The translations under genes and the position numbers were made by a program. From a bacterium (GTDB lineage Bacteria; Hydrothermota; UBA3072; JAPDKE01), in assembly GCA_029258725.1 (NCBI GenBank), contig JAPDKE010000039.1, positions 1 to 47,476 of the forward strand: a stretch of DNA of 47,476 nt, given 5' to 3'. Under the pieces are notes generated by a model. The model did not search any database and was not told the origin of the DNA. It was given only the letters and a program-made list of their open reading frames with translations. Below, piece by piece: positions 8,411 through 16,956 of the stretch (its first letter is position 1; each line of letters begins with the position of its first letter).

Positions 8411-9979
8411 ATGGCAATAATGGGTTCCTTAAAGGAAATGAGTTTGCCAGATGTCATTCAGATGCTCGCCCTTGGGAAAAAGAGCGGGGTCCTGAGTGTT
8501 ACAAACCGGGAGAATTTTGCATACATTTACTTTGAGGATGGAAAGATAATTGAGGCAAGGCTTGTGAGCAAGGAGAACAGAATAGGAGAGATACTTCTGA
8601 AAAATGGAATAATCACCGAGGAGGACCTCAAAAGGGCGCTTGAAATCCAGAAGGAAAAAAAGATTCCCCTCGGTGATATCCTGGTTGAGGAGGGAATCGT
8701 TGATGAAGAAAAATTAAGGGATGGATTGAAGAAACAGATAGAGGAAACGCTTTTCACCCTTTTCACCTGGGAGGATGGATACTTCAATTTTGAACCGGAG
8801 GTCTACCCCCAGGAAAAGCGGGTCCACATCCAGGTGAATCCCGAGGATATACTGCTTGAGGCTGCAAGACTCTTTGACGAACTCAAAGTCACCAGACTCC
8901 CTGACAGGGACATGATTCTCATTCCTGAAAATCCCGATGTTGAGATGGATGAGAAGGAAAGAAGGATTTTCTCCTTAATTGATGGAAAAAGGTCTGTGGA
9001 GGAAGTCGTTGCAGCAAGCGGTGATGAAGAATTTGAGGTAATGAAGGTTATCATCTCTCTCCTGGGTAAAGGGGCAATAAGGGAGGGAGAGAAGAAAAAA
9101 CTGACAAGGGAAAAAGAGCTTGCAAGAATAGGAGAACATGAAAATCTGGGGATTGCCTTTCTGGAGATGGACATGCTTGATGAGGCAGAAAGGGAGTTCA
9201 GAAGGATAGTTGAGATAGACCCATCTTCACTCTCAGGGAATTTCTATCTTTCTCTTGTGAAGTTCAGGAAGAAGGAATATGAGGAGGCGGAGAGATTGCT
9301 TAAAAAACTCATTGAGCTCGGACAGCGCAGACCAGGCGTATATGCAAATCTTGCATGTATTCTTGAGGCGCAGGAAAGACTTGATGAGGCAGAAAGGATT
9401 TTGACAGACGCCCTTCAGAACTATCCTGAGAACTTCCACCTGCTTCTCAACATGGGAATTATAAAACTCAAAAAAGGAAACCTTGAGGATGCCTTTTTAT
9501 ACCTTGAGAAGGCAAAGGAGATAGACCCTTCATCTTATCTTTCCTACTTTTACCTCGGCTATGTTCTTGCATCCATGGGAAAAGTAGCAGAAGCCCTGGA
9601 CATGATGCTAAGGGGAGCCGAGCACAAGCCTCAGGACCCTGCATACTTTCACAACCTTGCAAGACTTTATGAGGAGACCGGAGAGCTTGAACGGGCAGAG
9701 GAGATGTACAAGCGTGCAATTGAAATGGATAAGGAATTTCTTCCCTCACTCCATGCACTTGCGGAGTTTTATTACAGGAACGGGTTCTTTGACCTCGCAA
9801 AGGAGGTTTATGAAACTCTTGCGGAAAAGGAGGAGAACTGGGAGGTATTCTTTAAACTTGGAAACATCTACTACCGGGATGGGGAAAAGGAAAGGGCAAA
9901 AACCGCATGGGAGCATGCACTCAAACTCAATCCTGAAAGTGAGATAATAAAGAAAAACCTGAAACTTGCAGAAGGATGA
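8411..9979 (+). CDS. DUF4388 domain protein with TPR repeats
   Basis: A 522-aa soluble protein. Residues 1 to about 150 match the DUF4388/PATAN-type domain found in response-regulator and gliding-related proteins (MGSLKEMSLPDVIQMLALGK, then GVLSVTN and YFEDGKIIEARL, followed by an IGEILLKNGIITEEDLKRAL helical repeat). From about residue 235 a run of tetratricopeptide repeats follows, each with a pattern such as AEREFRRIVEIDPSS or AEEMYKRAIEMDKE, about eight units. It should be a cytoplasmic scaffold. It sits between the MglA/AAA+ pair and cheR; the cheR start overlaps its stop (ATGA). A second in-frame ATG at 8420 is an alternative start. Specific function unknown. Confidence 0.75.
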   Translation: MAIMGSLKEMSLPDVIQMLALGKKSGVLSVTNRENFAYIYFEDGKIIEARLVSKENRIGEILLKNGIITEEDLKRALEIQKEKKIPLGDILVEEGIVDEEKLRDGLKKQIEETLFTLFTWEDGYFNFEPEVYPQEKRVHIQVNPEDILLEAARLFDELKVTRLPDRDMILIPENPDVEMDEKERRIFSLIDGKRSVEEVVAASGDEEFEVMKVIISLLGKGAIREGEKKKLTREKELARIGEHENLGIAFLEMDMLDEAEREFRRIVEIDPSSLSGNFYLSLVKFRKKEYEEAERLLKKLIELGQRRPGVYANLACILEAQERLDEAERILTDALQNYPENFHLLLNMGIIKLKKGNLEDAFLYLEKAKEIDPSSYLSYFYLGYVLASMGKVAEALDMMLRGAEHKPQDPAYFHNLARLYEETGELERAEEMYKRAIEMDKEFLPSLHALAEFYYRNGFFDLAKEVYETLAEKEENWEVFFKLGNIYYRDGEKERAKTAWEHALKLNPESEIIKKNLKLAEG

Positions 9980-10749
9980 ACGAGATTGAGTATCTCAAGG
10001 ACACGCTGAGAAAACTCACGGGATTTGACGCAGAACACTACAAGGAAAGACCCTTCAAGAGAAGGGTGAGGGTGAGGATGAGGGCAAGGAAAGTAGAGAG
10101 TTTTAAGGAATATGCAGAGCTTTTGATGAGGGACAGAGAGGAGATAAGGAAACTCCTGGATACTCTTACAATCAACGTATCCCGATTTTTCAGAAATAAG
10201 GAAACATTTGACTTCATTGAAAAACACATCTTTCCACTTTTCCCGGATGGATTGAGGATATGGAGTGCTGGATGCGCAACCGGTGAGGAACCATACTCCC
10301 TTGCAATTTTACTCATGGAGAACAGAAAGGAAAAAAATTCAAAAATTCTTGCATCGGATATAGACGAGAATGCATTGAAAAAGGCACAGGAGGGAATTTA
10401 TCCACTCCTTTCCTTTACCGAGACACCGGATTACATCAAAAATACTTATTTCATGGAGATAGAGGATGGAAAATGGGAGATAAAGGAAAGTGTAAAGGAA
10501 CTGGTTGAGTTCCACTGCTTTGACCTTGCAAAAATTCCCGGAGATTTCCGGGATTTTGACATCATCATGTGCAGAAACGTCCTCATCTATCTTTCAAGGG
10601 AATTTCAGGAAAACCTCATAAGGGAGTTCCACAGAAGGCTTAAAGATGGAGGATTCCTCATCCTTGGGAAGGTGGAGATGCTTGTTGGGGATACCAGAGA
10701 CCTTTTTTATGCACTTGAACCAAAAGAAAGGGTTTACCGGAAGCTATGA
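9976..10749 (+). CDS. cheR: CheR chemoreceptor methyltransferase
   Basis: A 257-aa SAM-dependent methyltransferase that methylates glutamates on methyl-accepting chemotaxis proteins. It has the N-terminal helical domain (about 1-70, with TINVSRFFRNKETF near 56-70), then the Rossmann methyltransferase fold with IWSAGCATGEEPYSLA near 94-110, FDIIMCRNVLIYL near 193-206 and LKDGGFLILG near 221. Length fits a plain CheR without TPRs. ATGA overlaps join it to genes on both sides. Its substrate is probably the membrane receptor at 14440-16128. Confidence 0.93.
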   Translation: MNEIEYLKDTLRKLTGFDAEHYKERPFKRRVRVRMRARKVESFKEYAELLMRDREEIRKLLDTLTINVSRFFRNKETFDFIEKHIFPLFPDGLRIWSAGCATGEEPYSLAILLMENRKEKNSKILASDIDENALKKAQEGIYPLLSFTETPDYIKNTYFMEIEDGKWEIKESVKELVEFHCFDLAKIPGDFRDFDIIMCRNVLIYLSREFQENLIREFHRRLKDGGFLILGKVEMLVGDTRDLFYALEPKERVYRKL

Positions 10750-11222
10750 AGAAGATAGTGAGAATAGCAGACATGGCAGTGGGAAAGGCTCCCGAGGTTA
10801 TCTCAACCTACGGGCTTGGTTCATGTGTTGCAGTCATTCTTTATGACCCCGATAAAAAGCAGGGAGGGGTCTTGCACTTTGTCCTTCCTGAAAGAATGAG
10901 AAAGAATACCGAGAATCCTTTGAGATATGGGGAAGACGGTGTGAGGATACTTATAAGGGAAATGGAAAGGATGGGCAGCAGAAAAGGCAATTTAAGGGCA
11001 AAGATAGTGGGTGGTTCCACCATGTTTGCCTCTTTCATAAAAAACCCTGAGGAGGCGATAGGAAAAAGAAATGTAAGAAAGGCAAGGGAAATACTTGAAA
11101 AGGAGGGGATAAGGATAGTTGCAGAAGATACAGGAGGAGACTACGGAAGGTCCCTTGATTTCTACCTGAACGATGGAAGGGTTGTTGTCAAGTCTTATGC
11201 AAGGGGGGAGAAGGTTATATGA
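10746..11222 (+). CDS. cheD: CheD chemoreceptor glutamine deamidase
   Basis: A 158-aa enzyme that deamidates glutamines of chemoreceptors. The catalytic residues are readable: T21, C27 in the TYGLGSCVAV stretch and H44 in GGVLHFVLP, the same residue numbers I recall for Thermotoga CheD. GGSTMF and the C-terminal GRSLDFYLNDGRV fit the family. In many bacteria CheD is controlled by CheC and CheY, neither of which is in this window. Translationally coupled to cheR and cheB by ATGA overlaps. Confidence 0.92.
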   Translation: MKKIVRIADMAVGKAPEVISTYGLGSCVAVILYDPDKKQGGVLHFVLPERMRKNTENPLRYGEDGVRILIREMERMGSRKGNLRAKIVGGSTMFASFIKNPEEAIGKRNVRKAREILEKEGIRIVAEDTGGDYGRSLDFYLNDGRVVVKSYARGEKVI

Positions 11223-12238
11223 TAAGGGTTCTTGTGGTGGATGATTCTGCCTTTATGAGAAAGGTGATAAGGGACATTCTTGAGGAGGACCCAGAAATAG
11301 AGGTTGTGGGAACCGCAAGAAATGGAATACAGGCAATAAAACTTGTCAGGGAACTCAAGCCGGATGTTGTCACAATGGACGTTGAGATGCCAAAAATGAA
11401 TGGGATAGAGGCTCTTGAGATAATAATGAAGGAAAATCCGGTACCCGTTATAATGGTGAGTGCATATACCAGAGAAGGGGCTGGAATAACCATAGAGGCG
11501 CTTGAAAAGGGGGCGTTTGATTTTGTTCCAAAACCTGGAGGACCCATCTCCCTCAACATGCACAGGGTAAAGGATATCCTTCTGGAGAAGGTAAAGGCAG
11601 GGGCTCTTGCAAACATAGAGCCCCTTTTCAGAAAAATAAAAAGTAAAAAAATAAGAAAGGGAGAGGCAAAGGAGACAAGGGATAAGATCGTTGTCATTGG
11701 AACGTCAACAGGAGGCCCGAGGGCGCTCTCTTTAGTCCTTCCCTCCATTCCAGAGGATTTTGAGGCTCCAATCCTTGTTGTGCAGCACATGCCAAAGGGA
11801 TTCACGGAAAGTTTTGCAAAGAGACTGGATGAGGTGTGCAGGCTGAAGGTGAAGGAGGCAGAGGATGGGGAGCTGATAGAGCCGGGGAAGATTATAATAG
11901 CAAAAGGAGGGAAGCACATGGAGGTGGAGGAGGGCAGGATAAAACTCAAGGACACCCCTCCTCTGCATGGGGTTAAGCCTGCAGTGGACCCTCTCTTCAT
12001 ATCCGCTGCAAGACACTACGGGGAAAAGACCGTTGGAGTGGTATTGACCGGAATGGGAAAAGATGGTAAACTCGGGGTGGAGGAGATAAAGAGACACGGA
12101 GGGAAGGTAATAGTGCAGGACAGGGAAACCTCTGTTGTCTTCGGGATGCCGAAGGCGGCGATAAGCACAGGCAAGGTTGATGAGGTTCTTCCTCTTGGGA
12201 GAATAGCAGAGGGAATAGTGAGGATGGTGAGAGAATGA
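11219..12238 (+). CDS. cheB: CheB protein-glutamate methylesterase/response regulator
   Basis: A 339-aa two-domain protein that removes methyl groups from chemoreceptors when phosphorylated. The receiver domain (1-120) has DD8-9, the phosphorylated D54 in VTMDVEMPKMNG, and K105 in VPKPGG. A linker follows, and then the esterase domain with the catalytic triad S163 (GTSTGGP), H190 (VVQHMPKGF) and D282 (TGMGKDG). All key residues are present. It is the only receiver-domain protein in the window; neither CheA nor CheY is here, so its phosphate donor must be encoded elsewhere. Confidence 0.95.
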   Translation: MIRVLVVDDSAFMRKVIRDILEEDPEIEVVGTARNGIQAIKLVRELKPDVVTMDVEMPKMNGIEALEIIMKENPVPVIMVSAYTREGAGITIEALEKGAFDFVPKPGGPISLNMHRVKDILLEKVKAGALANIEPLFRKIKSKKIRKGEAKETRDKIVVIGTSTGGPRALSLVLPSIPEDFEAPILVVQHMPKGFTESFAKRLDEVCRLKVKEAEDGELIEPGKIIIAKGGKHMEVEEGRIKLKDTPPLHGVKPAVDPLFISAARHYGEKTVGVVLTGMGKDGKLGVEEIKRHGGKVIVQDRETSVVFGMPKAAISTGKVDEVLPLGRIAEGIVRMVRE

Positions 12239-12978
12239 CAGGGTTAAGGGAAAAGTTTGAAAGGATAAAGGCAAAAAAGGATAAAAAAGAGATAGAGGAG
12301 TTCCTCTCAGAACTCAGAAAGGCAAAGGAGGAGATAGAAAGACTGGAAAGGGAGGCAACCCAGTTGCTTGGGGGTGGGGAGGTTGCACGCTTCGCACACC
12401 TCATGCGCTCAACCCCTGTCAATCTCCTCACCCTGAAGGATAGGGGATGGAATCTCATAGTGAATGAGGAGTATGAGGAGGCAATAAAGGTTCTGAGAAA
12501 GGCATCGAAACTTGCACCACAGGACGTTGATATTCTTATTCTTCTCGGATGGGCATACACAAATGCAAAGAGATACGATGAGGCAATGGCAGTTTACCAG
12601 AGGATATTGAAAATGGATCCGAATAATGAAATGGCGCGGGTTAACCTTGGATACATAAGTTATCAGCTCGGAATATTTGGAGAGGCAATAGAAAGATTTT
12701 CAAGAATAATAAATACGGGAAAGGACAAAAAGGCAAAACTCTATGCCTGCTATTACATGGGAAGGGTATATCTGGATAGAGAAATGTACCGGGATGCGGT
12801 TGAATTCTTTGAGCGTGCAATTGAAATGGGACCCAATCTGTATGAGGCTTACTATTTCCTGGGAATAGCATACCGGAGGATGGGGAAAGAGGAAAAGGCA
12901 AAAGAGGTCTGGAACGAACTCATAAAGAGAAATCCTTACAACAAGTGGGCAGAGGCAGCAAAGGAGGCAATGAAATGA
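12235..12978 (+). CDS. TPR repeat protein in the chemotaxis cluster
   Basis: A 247-aa soluble protein. The first 45 residues are a Lys/Glu-rich coiled coil. Four or five tetratricopeptide repeats follow from about residue 70 (for example EEAIKVLRKASKLAPQD, DEAMAVYQRILKMDPNN, RDAVEFFERAIEMGPNL, EKAKEVWNELIKRNPYN). It has no signal peptide, so it likely works in the cytoplasm as a scaffold. ATGA overlaps tie it to cheB and to the following ATPase gene. Function beyond protein binding cannot be told. Confidence 0.75.
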   Translation: MTGLREKFERIKAKKDKKEIEEFLSELRKAKEEIERLEREATQLLGGGEVARFAHLMRSTPVNLLTLKDRGWNLIVNEEYEEAIKVLRKASKLAPQDVDILILLGWAYTNAKRYDEAMAVYQRILKMDPNNEMARVNLGYISYQLGIFGEAIERFSRIINTGKDKKAKLYACYYMGRVYLDREMYRDAVEFFERAIEMGPNLYEAYYFLGIAYRRMGKEEKAKEVWNELIKRNPYNKWAEAAKEAMK

Positions 12979-13778
12979 TAGAGGAATACTGGGGGCTTAA
13001 GGAAAAACCATTCTCAAACACCCCGGATACACGGTTTCTTTACCGGACCGGTGAGTTTGAGGAGGCTCTTGCGAGGCTTCTTTACAACATAAAAGAGATA
13101 GGAGGGGGATTGACTGTGATAACCGGGGAGATAGGAAGTGGCAAAACATTTCTTGCCTTTGCACTCATGGAGAAACTCAAGGAAGAAGGATATCCTGTTG
13201 CACTCATAACCAACCCCACATTTTCTCCAACAGGACTTTTAAGGGAAATGGCGTATTCCTTTGGACTTGAAAAGGTTCCAAGATACAGAATGCAGATTCT
13301 CAAGCTATTGAGGGAGTTTCTTGAAAAGAACGGAAAGGTCGGGGTGCTCATCATTGATGAGGCGCAGATACTCAAACCATCCCTGCTTGAGGAGATAAGA
13401 TTGCTTCTGAATCTTGAAACCCCGAAAACAAAACTTTTGCAGATAGTTCTCTTTGGACAGCCTGAATTGAAGAAAAAGATAAACCGGATGCCCCAGGTGC
13501 GTCAGCGCATAAATGTGAGATACCACCTCGGTCCAATGGATGAGGAAGAGACAGAGGGATATATCCTCCACCGATTGAAGGTTGCAGGATGCACACGCAG
13601 GATATTCACCGTTGATGCAATAAAGGAAATACACCGGTATTCAGGGGGGATACCCAGGGTTGTGAATAATCTTGCGCAGAATGCACTTTTTGTTGGATAC
13701 GTTCAGGAGAAGAATGAAATAGATGCTGAGATAATAAAGGATGTTGCAGCAGACCTTGAAATGGAGGAAGAGGAATGA
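12975..13778 (+). CDS. ExeA/GspA-like AAA+ ATPase
   Basis: A 267-aa ATPase of the ExeA/AAA_22 family. The start is the ATG overlapping the TPR gene stop, giving the classic N-terminus MIEEYWGLKEKPFSNTPDTR. Walker A is GEIGSGKT near residues 46-53 and Walker B is VGVLIIDEAQ near 117-126. A sensor stretch (QIVLFGQPELKKKI) and an arginine-rich region (QVRQRINVRYHL) follow, then a winged lid ending at about 265. ExeA proteins often carry a peptidoglycan-binding tail; none is present here. Inside a che cluster and downstream of pilT and mglA, it may help assemble or position an envelope machine, which is inference only. Confidence 0.82.
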   Translation: MIEEYWGLKEKPFSNTPDTRFLYRTGEFEEALARLLYNIKEIGGGLTVITGEIGSGKTFLAFALMEKLKEEGYPVALITNPTFSPTGLLREMAYSFGLEKVPRYRMQILKLLREFLEKNGKVGVLIIDEAQILKPSLLEEIRLLLNLETPKTKLLQIVLFGQPELKKKINRMPQVRQRINVRYHLGPMDEEETEGYILHRLKVAGCTRRIFTVDAIKEIHRYSGGIPRVVNNLAQNALFVGYVQEKNEIDAEIIKDVAADLEMEEEE

Positions 13779-14443
13779 AGAAGAAAAGGAAGGTGAGCTT
13801 TAAAAAGGTTCTTCAGGAGGAAACAGAAAGAAAGGAAAAGAAAGAGGAGAAAAGAGAGCCTGAAAAAATAGAGGTGGAGAAGAAAGTTGAGGTAAAAAGG
13901 GAGGAAGCCGAATCCCGGAAGGCAGAGATAAAACCCCCGGAAAAAAAGGTTATAGAGGAGCCTGCAAAAAAAGAGCGCCCCGAGATTTTTGAGGTGGTTA
14001 TATTCCCTCTATCTTCTGAACTCTACGCAGTCCCTGTGGATGTGGTTGAAGAGATAGTGAACTTTCGTGAACTTATATTTGTTCCAAATCTCCCATCGTA
14101 CGTTGCGGGATTGATGGAATTGAGAAACTTTATTATCCCCATAATAGACCTCATGGAGAAATTTGGTTTTGAAAGGAAGGTTAAAAGGGAGGAGTCTTCA
14201 ATCCTTATAATAAATATAAAGGGAAACCCCATTGGATTTCTTGTGGAAAGGATATCAAGCATAGAAAAATTCCGCTCGGATGAAATACTTGAACTTCCTC
14301 CGGTTTTCTCGGAGGATGAGAAAAGATACCTTGAGGGGTTACTCAGAAAGGAGGAAAAACTCATTGTTCTTCTCAATCCTGACGGACTGCTCACACGTGA
14401 GGAACTTGCATCCCTTCAGGAGTTAAAAAAGGAGAGGATATGA
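13775..14443 (+). CDS. CheW-domain protein with charged N-terminal extension
   Basis: A 222-aa protein. The first 70 residues are almost all Lys, Glu, Arg and Pro, a disordered or coiled linker. The remaining 150 form a CheW-like domain: [48 protein letters not shown] and [22 protein letters not shown] contain the family's beta-barrel landmarks, each shown here only in outline. CheW couples receptors to the kinase CheA. Two CheW proteins flank the receptor gene, so they may feed different arrays or compete. ATGA overlaps join it to both neighbours. Confidence 0.85.
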   Translation: MKKKRKVSFKKVLQEETERKEKKEEKREPEKIEVEKKVEVKREEAESRKAEIKPPEKKVIEEPAKKERPEIFEVVIFPLSSELYAVPVDVVEEIVNFRELIFVPNLPSYVAGLMELRNFIIPIIDLMEKFGFERKVKREESSILIINIKGNPIGFLVERISSIEKFRSDEILELPPVFSEDEKRYLEGLLRKEEKLIVLLNPDGLLTREELASLQELKKERI

Positions 14444-16128
14444 GGAAAGTAATAAACAGGTTTATTCTCCTGACAAATGGGATTGCATTTCTTGTTGGAG
14501 TTCCATCCGTCATATGGCTGTTCCCGATAATTGCAGAACTTTCACACAAAGAAACCCTGGCGGTTGCAAGGTGGGGAGGGCTTTTGGCAATTTTACTCGC
14601 AATAGAGTACGACCTTCTCCACCGCTGGAGGATGGAGAAAATACTGAAAAACAGGTCATTTGAGTCTTTTCTTTTAACCCCCATCATCTCATCCCTTCAT
14701 CTATTCCTCCATTATTTTGGTGTGGTTTCTGTTGTGGCAATCATCCTGAAAATCTTATATAAAACCTCAGGGATTTATCTTGCAAGAGGAATAGGTGGAG
14801 GGCTTGCTATAGGTCTGATGGTAGCCCTTTTTGCATACAGCATTGCCCACCTCATCCTGCTTCCGGAGTTCAACAAAATAAGTGAAAGGGTCAGGACCAG
14901 AAAACTCATGCTTCTGCCCAAACTTTCCATAGGGCTCTTTGTCTCTCTTTTCTTCATGCTCTTCACAGGATACCTCATCTCCCGTTCTGCATGGGGATGG
15001 ATATTCGCAGCTCTCCCCTTAGGTGGCGCTGCCCTTTTCCTCATTCTTCTCCTCACCCCTTTAAAAACCCTTCTCTCCTCCTTCCGGAGCCTTGGGGAGG
15101 AAAATCCTGACCTCACAAAAAGGCTTGTCCTCAGAACAGGAGATGAGTTTGAGGAGCTTGCAGAGTGCTTTAATGAATTCACTGGAAGAATAAAGGAAAT
15201 CGTGCGGTCCATAAAAGAGGATTCAGACACAATAAAGGGAATCTCAGAGAATCTTTCAAGTTCTTCAGAGGAGGCAGGGGCATCTCTTGGTGAGGTTGCA
15301 AAGAGTGTGGAAGAACTTGCAGGGGAGGCGCAAAAATCATCCCAGAGGGTTGAATCAATAAGATACGAGGCAGAAAAGGTTGCATCCCTTGCTCAGAGCA
15401 TAGATACCCAGATGAAGATGGCACTCTCTTCCTCTTCCAGTGCAAACAGGCTTGCATCGGAGGGTCAGGAAGGTGCTGAGCGTGCTGTCTCTGTTATGGA
15501 GGACATATTTAAAGGAACAGGAGAGGCGGCAAAAAAGATGGAAAACCTGATAAAAGCATCCCAGGAGATTCAGGGAATAACATCTTTAATCTCGGAAATA
15601 TCTGAACAGACAGACCTGCTTGCATTGAATGCCGCTATTGAGGCAGCAAGGGTTGGGGAGCAGGGCAAGGGATTTGCTGTTGTTGCGGAAGAAATAAGAA
15701 GGCTCGCGGTTGAGACCGCAAACTCGGTTGAGAAGGTCGGGAAGATAGTGGAAAATATAACCTATGCACTCAGAGAGGTGGGGGATGCAATAACCAGGAA
15801 TGCGGAAATGGTGGAGAGAGGAATGGAAATGGTGGAGGAGACGAAGAAGAAACTGGAGGAGATAGCAAAATCAATAACCTTAACAACCACGATGGTCAAG
15901 AATGTTTCAAAGGCTGCGGGAGAGCAGACAGACTCAATAAACAAACTCTTTGGTTCTGTTGAGGACATGATAAATATATACGCCTCAACTGCTGCAAGCA
16001 TCCAGGAAATCTCTGCATCCCTCCAGGAACAGATGGCATCCATGGAGGAACTCCAGGCGATGGCGCAGCATCTCATGGAACTTTCAGAAAAAATGGAAAA
16101 GGGAACAAAAAGATTCAGAATAGAATGA
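14440..16128 (+). CDS. Methyl-accepting chemotaxis protein with multi-pass membrane N-terminus
   Basis: A 562-aa receptor. The N-terminal 210 residues hold about six hydrophobic segments (near 8-30, 45-60, 85-108, 120-145, 165-185, 190-210) and no sizeable periplasmic ligand domain. A HAMP-like stretch (about 205-260) follows, then a long helical signalling domain. Its hairpin tip, near residues 386-425, includes [17 protein letters not shown] and [15 protein letters not shown], the CheA/CheW contact site. Without an extracellular sensor it may sense membrane state, energy status or an integral partner. It is the sole MCP in the window and presumably the substrate of CheR, CheB and CheD. Confidence 0.9.
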   Translation: MRKVINRFILLTNGIAFLVGVPSVIWLFPIIAELSHKETLAVARWGGLLAILLAIEYDLLHRWRMEKILKNRSFESFLLTPIISSLHLFLHYFGVVSVVAIILKILYKTSGIYLARGIGGGLAIGLMVALFAYSIAHLILLPEFNKISERVRTRKLMLLPKLSIGLFVSLFFMLFTGYLISRSAWGWIFAALPLGGAALFLILLLTPLKTLLSSFRSLGEENPDLTKRLVLRTGDEFEELAECFNEFTGRIKEIVRSIKEDSDTIKGISENLSSSSEEAGASLGEVAKSVEELAGEAQKSSQRVESIRYEAEKVASLAQSIDTQMKMALSSSSSANRLASEGQEGAERAVSVMEDIFKGTGEAAKKMENLIKASQEIQGITSLISEISEQTDLLALNAAIEAARVGEQGKGFAVVAEEIRRLAVETANSVEKVGKIVENITYALREVGDAITRNAEMVERGMEMVEETKKKLEEIAKSITLTTTMVKNVSKAAGEQTDSINKLFGSVEDMINIYASTAASIQEISASLQEQMASMEELQAMAQHLMELSEKMEKGTKRFRIE

Positions 16129-16550
16129 AGGCTCTTCTTTTTTCCTTAGGGGAGGAATTGCTCGGGATACCCATCGAAGAGGTGAGGGAACTTGTAAGGA
16201 TAAAGGAACTTGAACACCTCCCGAGACAGCCAAAGTGGATAAAGGGGATAATAAAACACAGGGAAAAGGTCTATCCCGTTGTTTCCCTCTCATCCATTCT
16301 TGTGCTTGAGGAACCTGAAAAGCTCATAGGTCTTGTTCCCTATCGCGACCTTCCGTTCATCCTGGGAATAGGAAACATCCTGGGAATATTTGATATCGAA
16401 CTCAGGGCGGAACGCATGGACCTCCTTCCCTCTGAATACATGCTCGGGATAGGTGAACACGAGGGAAAACTCGTTCTCATCCTAAACATTGAGAAATTGC
16501 TTGAAAAAAGAAGGCTCAAAAGGCTTGAGAAAATCTCAAAGAGGAAGTAA
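16125..16550 (+). CDS. cheW: CheW adaptor protein
   Basis: A 141-aa single-domain CheW coupling protein. Landmarks are [20 protein letters not shown] at the N-terminus, [26 protein letters not shown] near residues 27-52 and the C-terminal strand [13 protein letters not shown]. It has no charged extension, unlike the other CheW upstream of the receptor. The start overlaps the mcp stop (ATGA). Together with CheW at 13775 it should link the receptor to a CheA kinase encoded elsewhere. Confidence 0.88.
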   Translation: MKALLFSLGEELLGIPIEEVRELVRIKELEHLPRQPKWIKGIIKHREKVYPVVSLSSILVLEEPEKLIGLVPYRDLPFILGIGNILGIFDIELRAERMDLLPSEYMLGIGEHEGKLVLILNIEKLLEKRRLKRLEKISKRK

Positions 16551-16956
16551 TCTCCTTCTCTCTCTTTGTGGAACAGGCTACATAAAAGGCGGTGGAACAC
16601 TTGCATCCCTTGAGGTTCTTCTCCTCCTCTTTTTCTTCCCCTCTTTTTCCATTTATCTCTTTATCCTCTCTCTCCTCACAGGAGTTGTTTTAACATGGAA
16701 CATGGAGGACAGGTCCTGGATAGTTCTCGACGAGGCATGTGGAATGTCTCTTGCACTTGTCTTTCTCAAAAAAAATCCATGGCTTTATCTTTCTGCCTTT
16801 TTACTCTTTCGTGTGTTTGATATATGGAAACCTCCTTTTTTAAAGAAACTTGAAAAATTAAAAGGAGGGATTATGTGGGACGATGTTGTTGCAGGTGCAA
16901 TTGCAGGTATTTTAACCTCAACAGGGGAGGTGATATGGAGGCATCTTTACTTGTGA
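16525..16956 (+). CDS. pgpA: Phosphatidylglycerophosphatase A-like membrane enzyme
   Basis: About 143 aa. PgpA removes the phosphate from phosphatidylglycerophosphate to make phosphatidylglycerol. The family signature is visible: GTGYIKGGGTLASLEVL (the GxGxxPxAPGTxGS-like start, partly degenerate), an acidic loop DRSWIVLDEACGM, and FRVFDIWKPPF then MWDDVVAGAIAGI near the C-terminus. Four hydrophobic segments fit an inner membrane protein. The TTG start at 16525 is my choice; a TTG at 16489 in the same frame would add 12 residues, and both overlap cheW. Ribosome sites for either are weak. Confidence 0.8.
   Translation: MRKSQRGSNLLLSLCGTGYIKGGGTLASLEVLLLLFFFPSFSIYLFILSLLTGVVLTWNMEDRSWIVLDEACGMSLALVFLKKNPWLYLSAFLLFRVFDIWKPPFLKKLEKLKGGIMWDDVVAGAIAGILTSTGEVIWRHLYL

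Noticed and set aside
11215-12000. Long antisense open frame opposite cheB (261 codons)
   Set aside because: Its translation is low-complexity Ser/Phe/Pro-rich, mirroring the codon bias of the intact cheB gene. Similar antisense frames (for example 37255-37998) are explained the same way.
12945-12974. Longer ExeA-like ATPase starting at 12945
   Set aside because: The extra ten residues do not fit the family, whereas the ATG at 12975 gives the standard MIEEYWGLKEKPF start and an ATGA overlap.
16875-16934. Longer CinA starting at 16875
   Set aside because: The 20 extra residues are cysteine/arginine-rich and unlike CinA; the ATG at 16935 has a strong SD.
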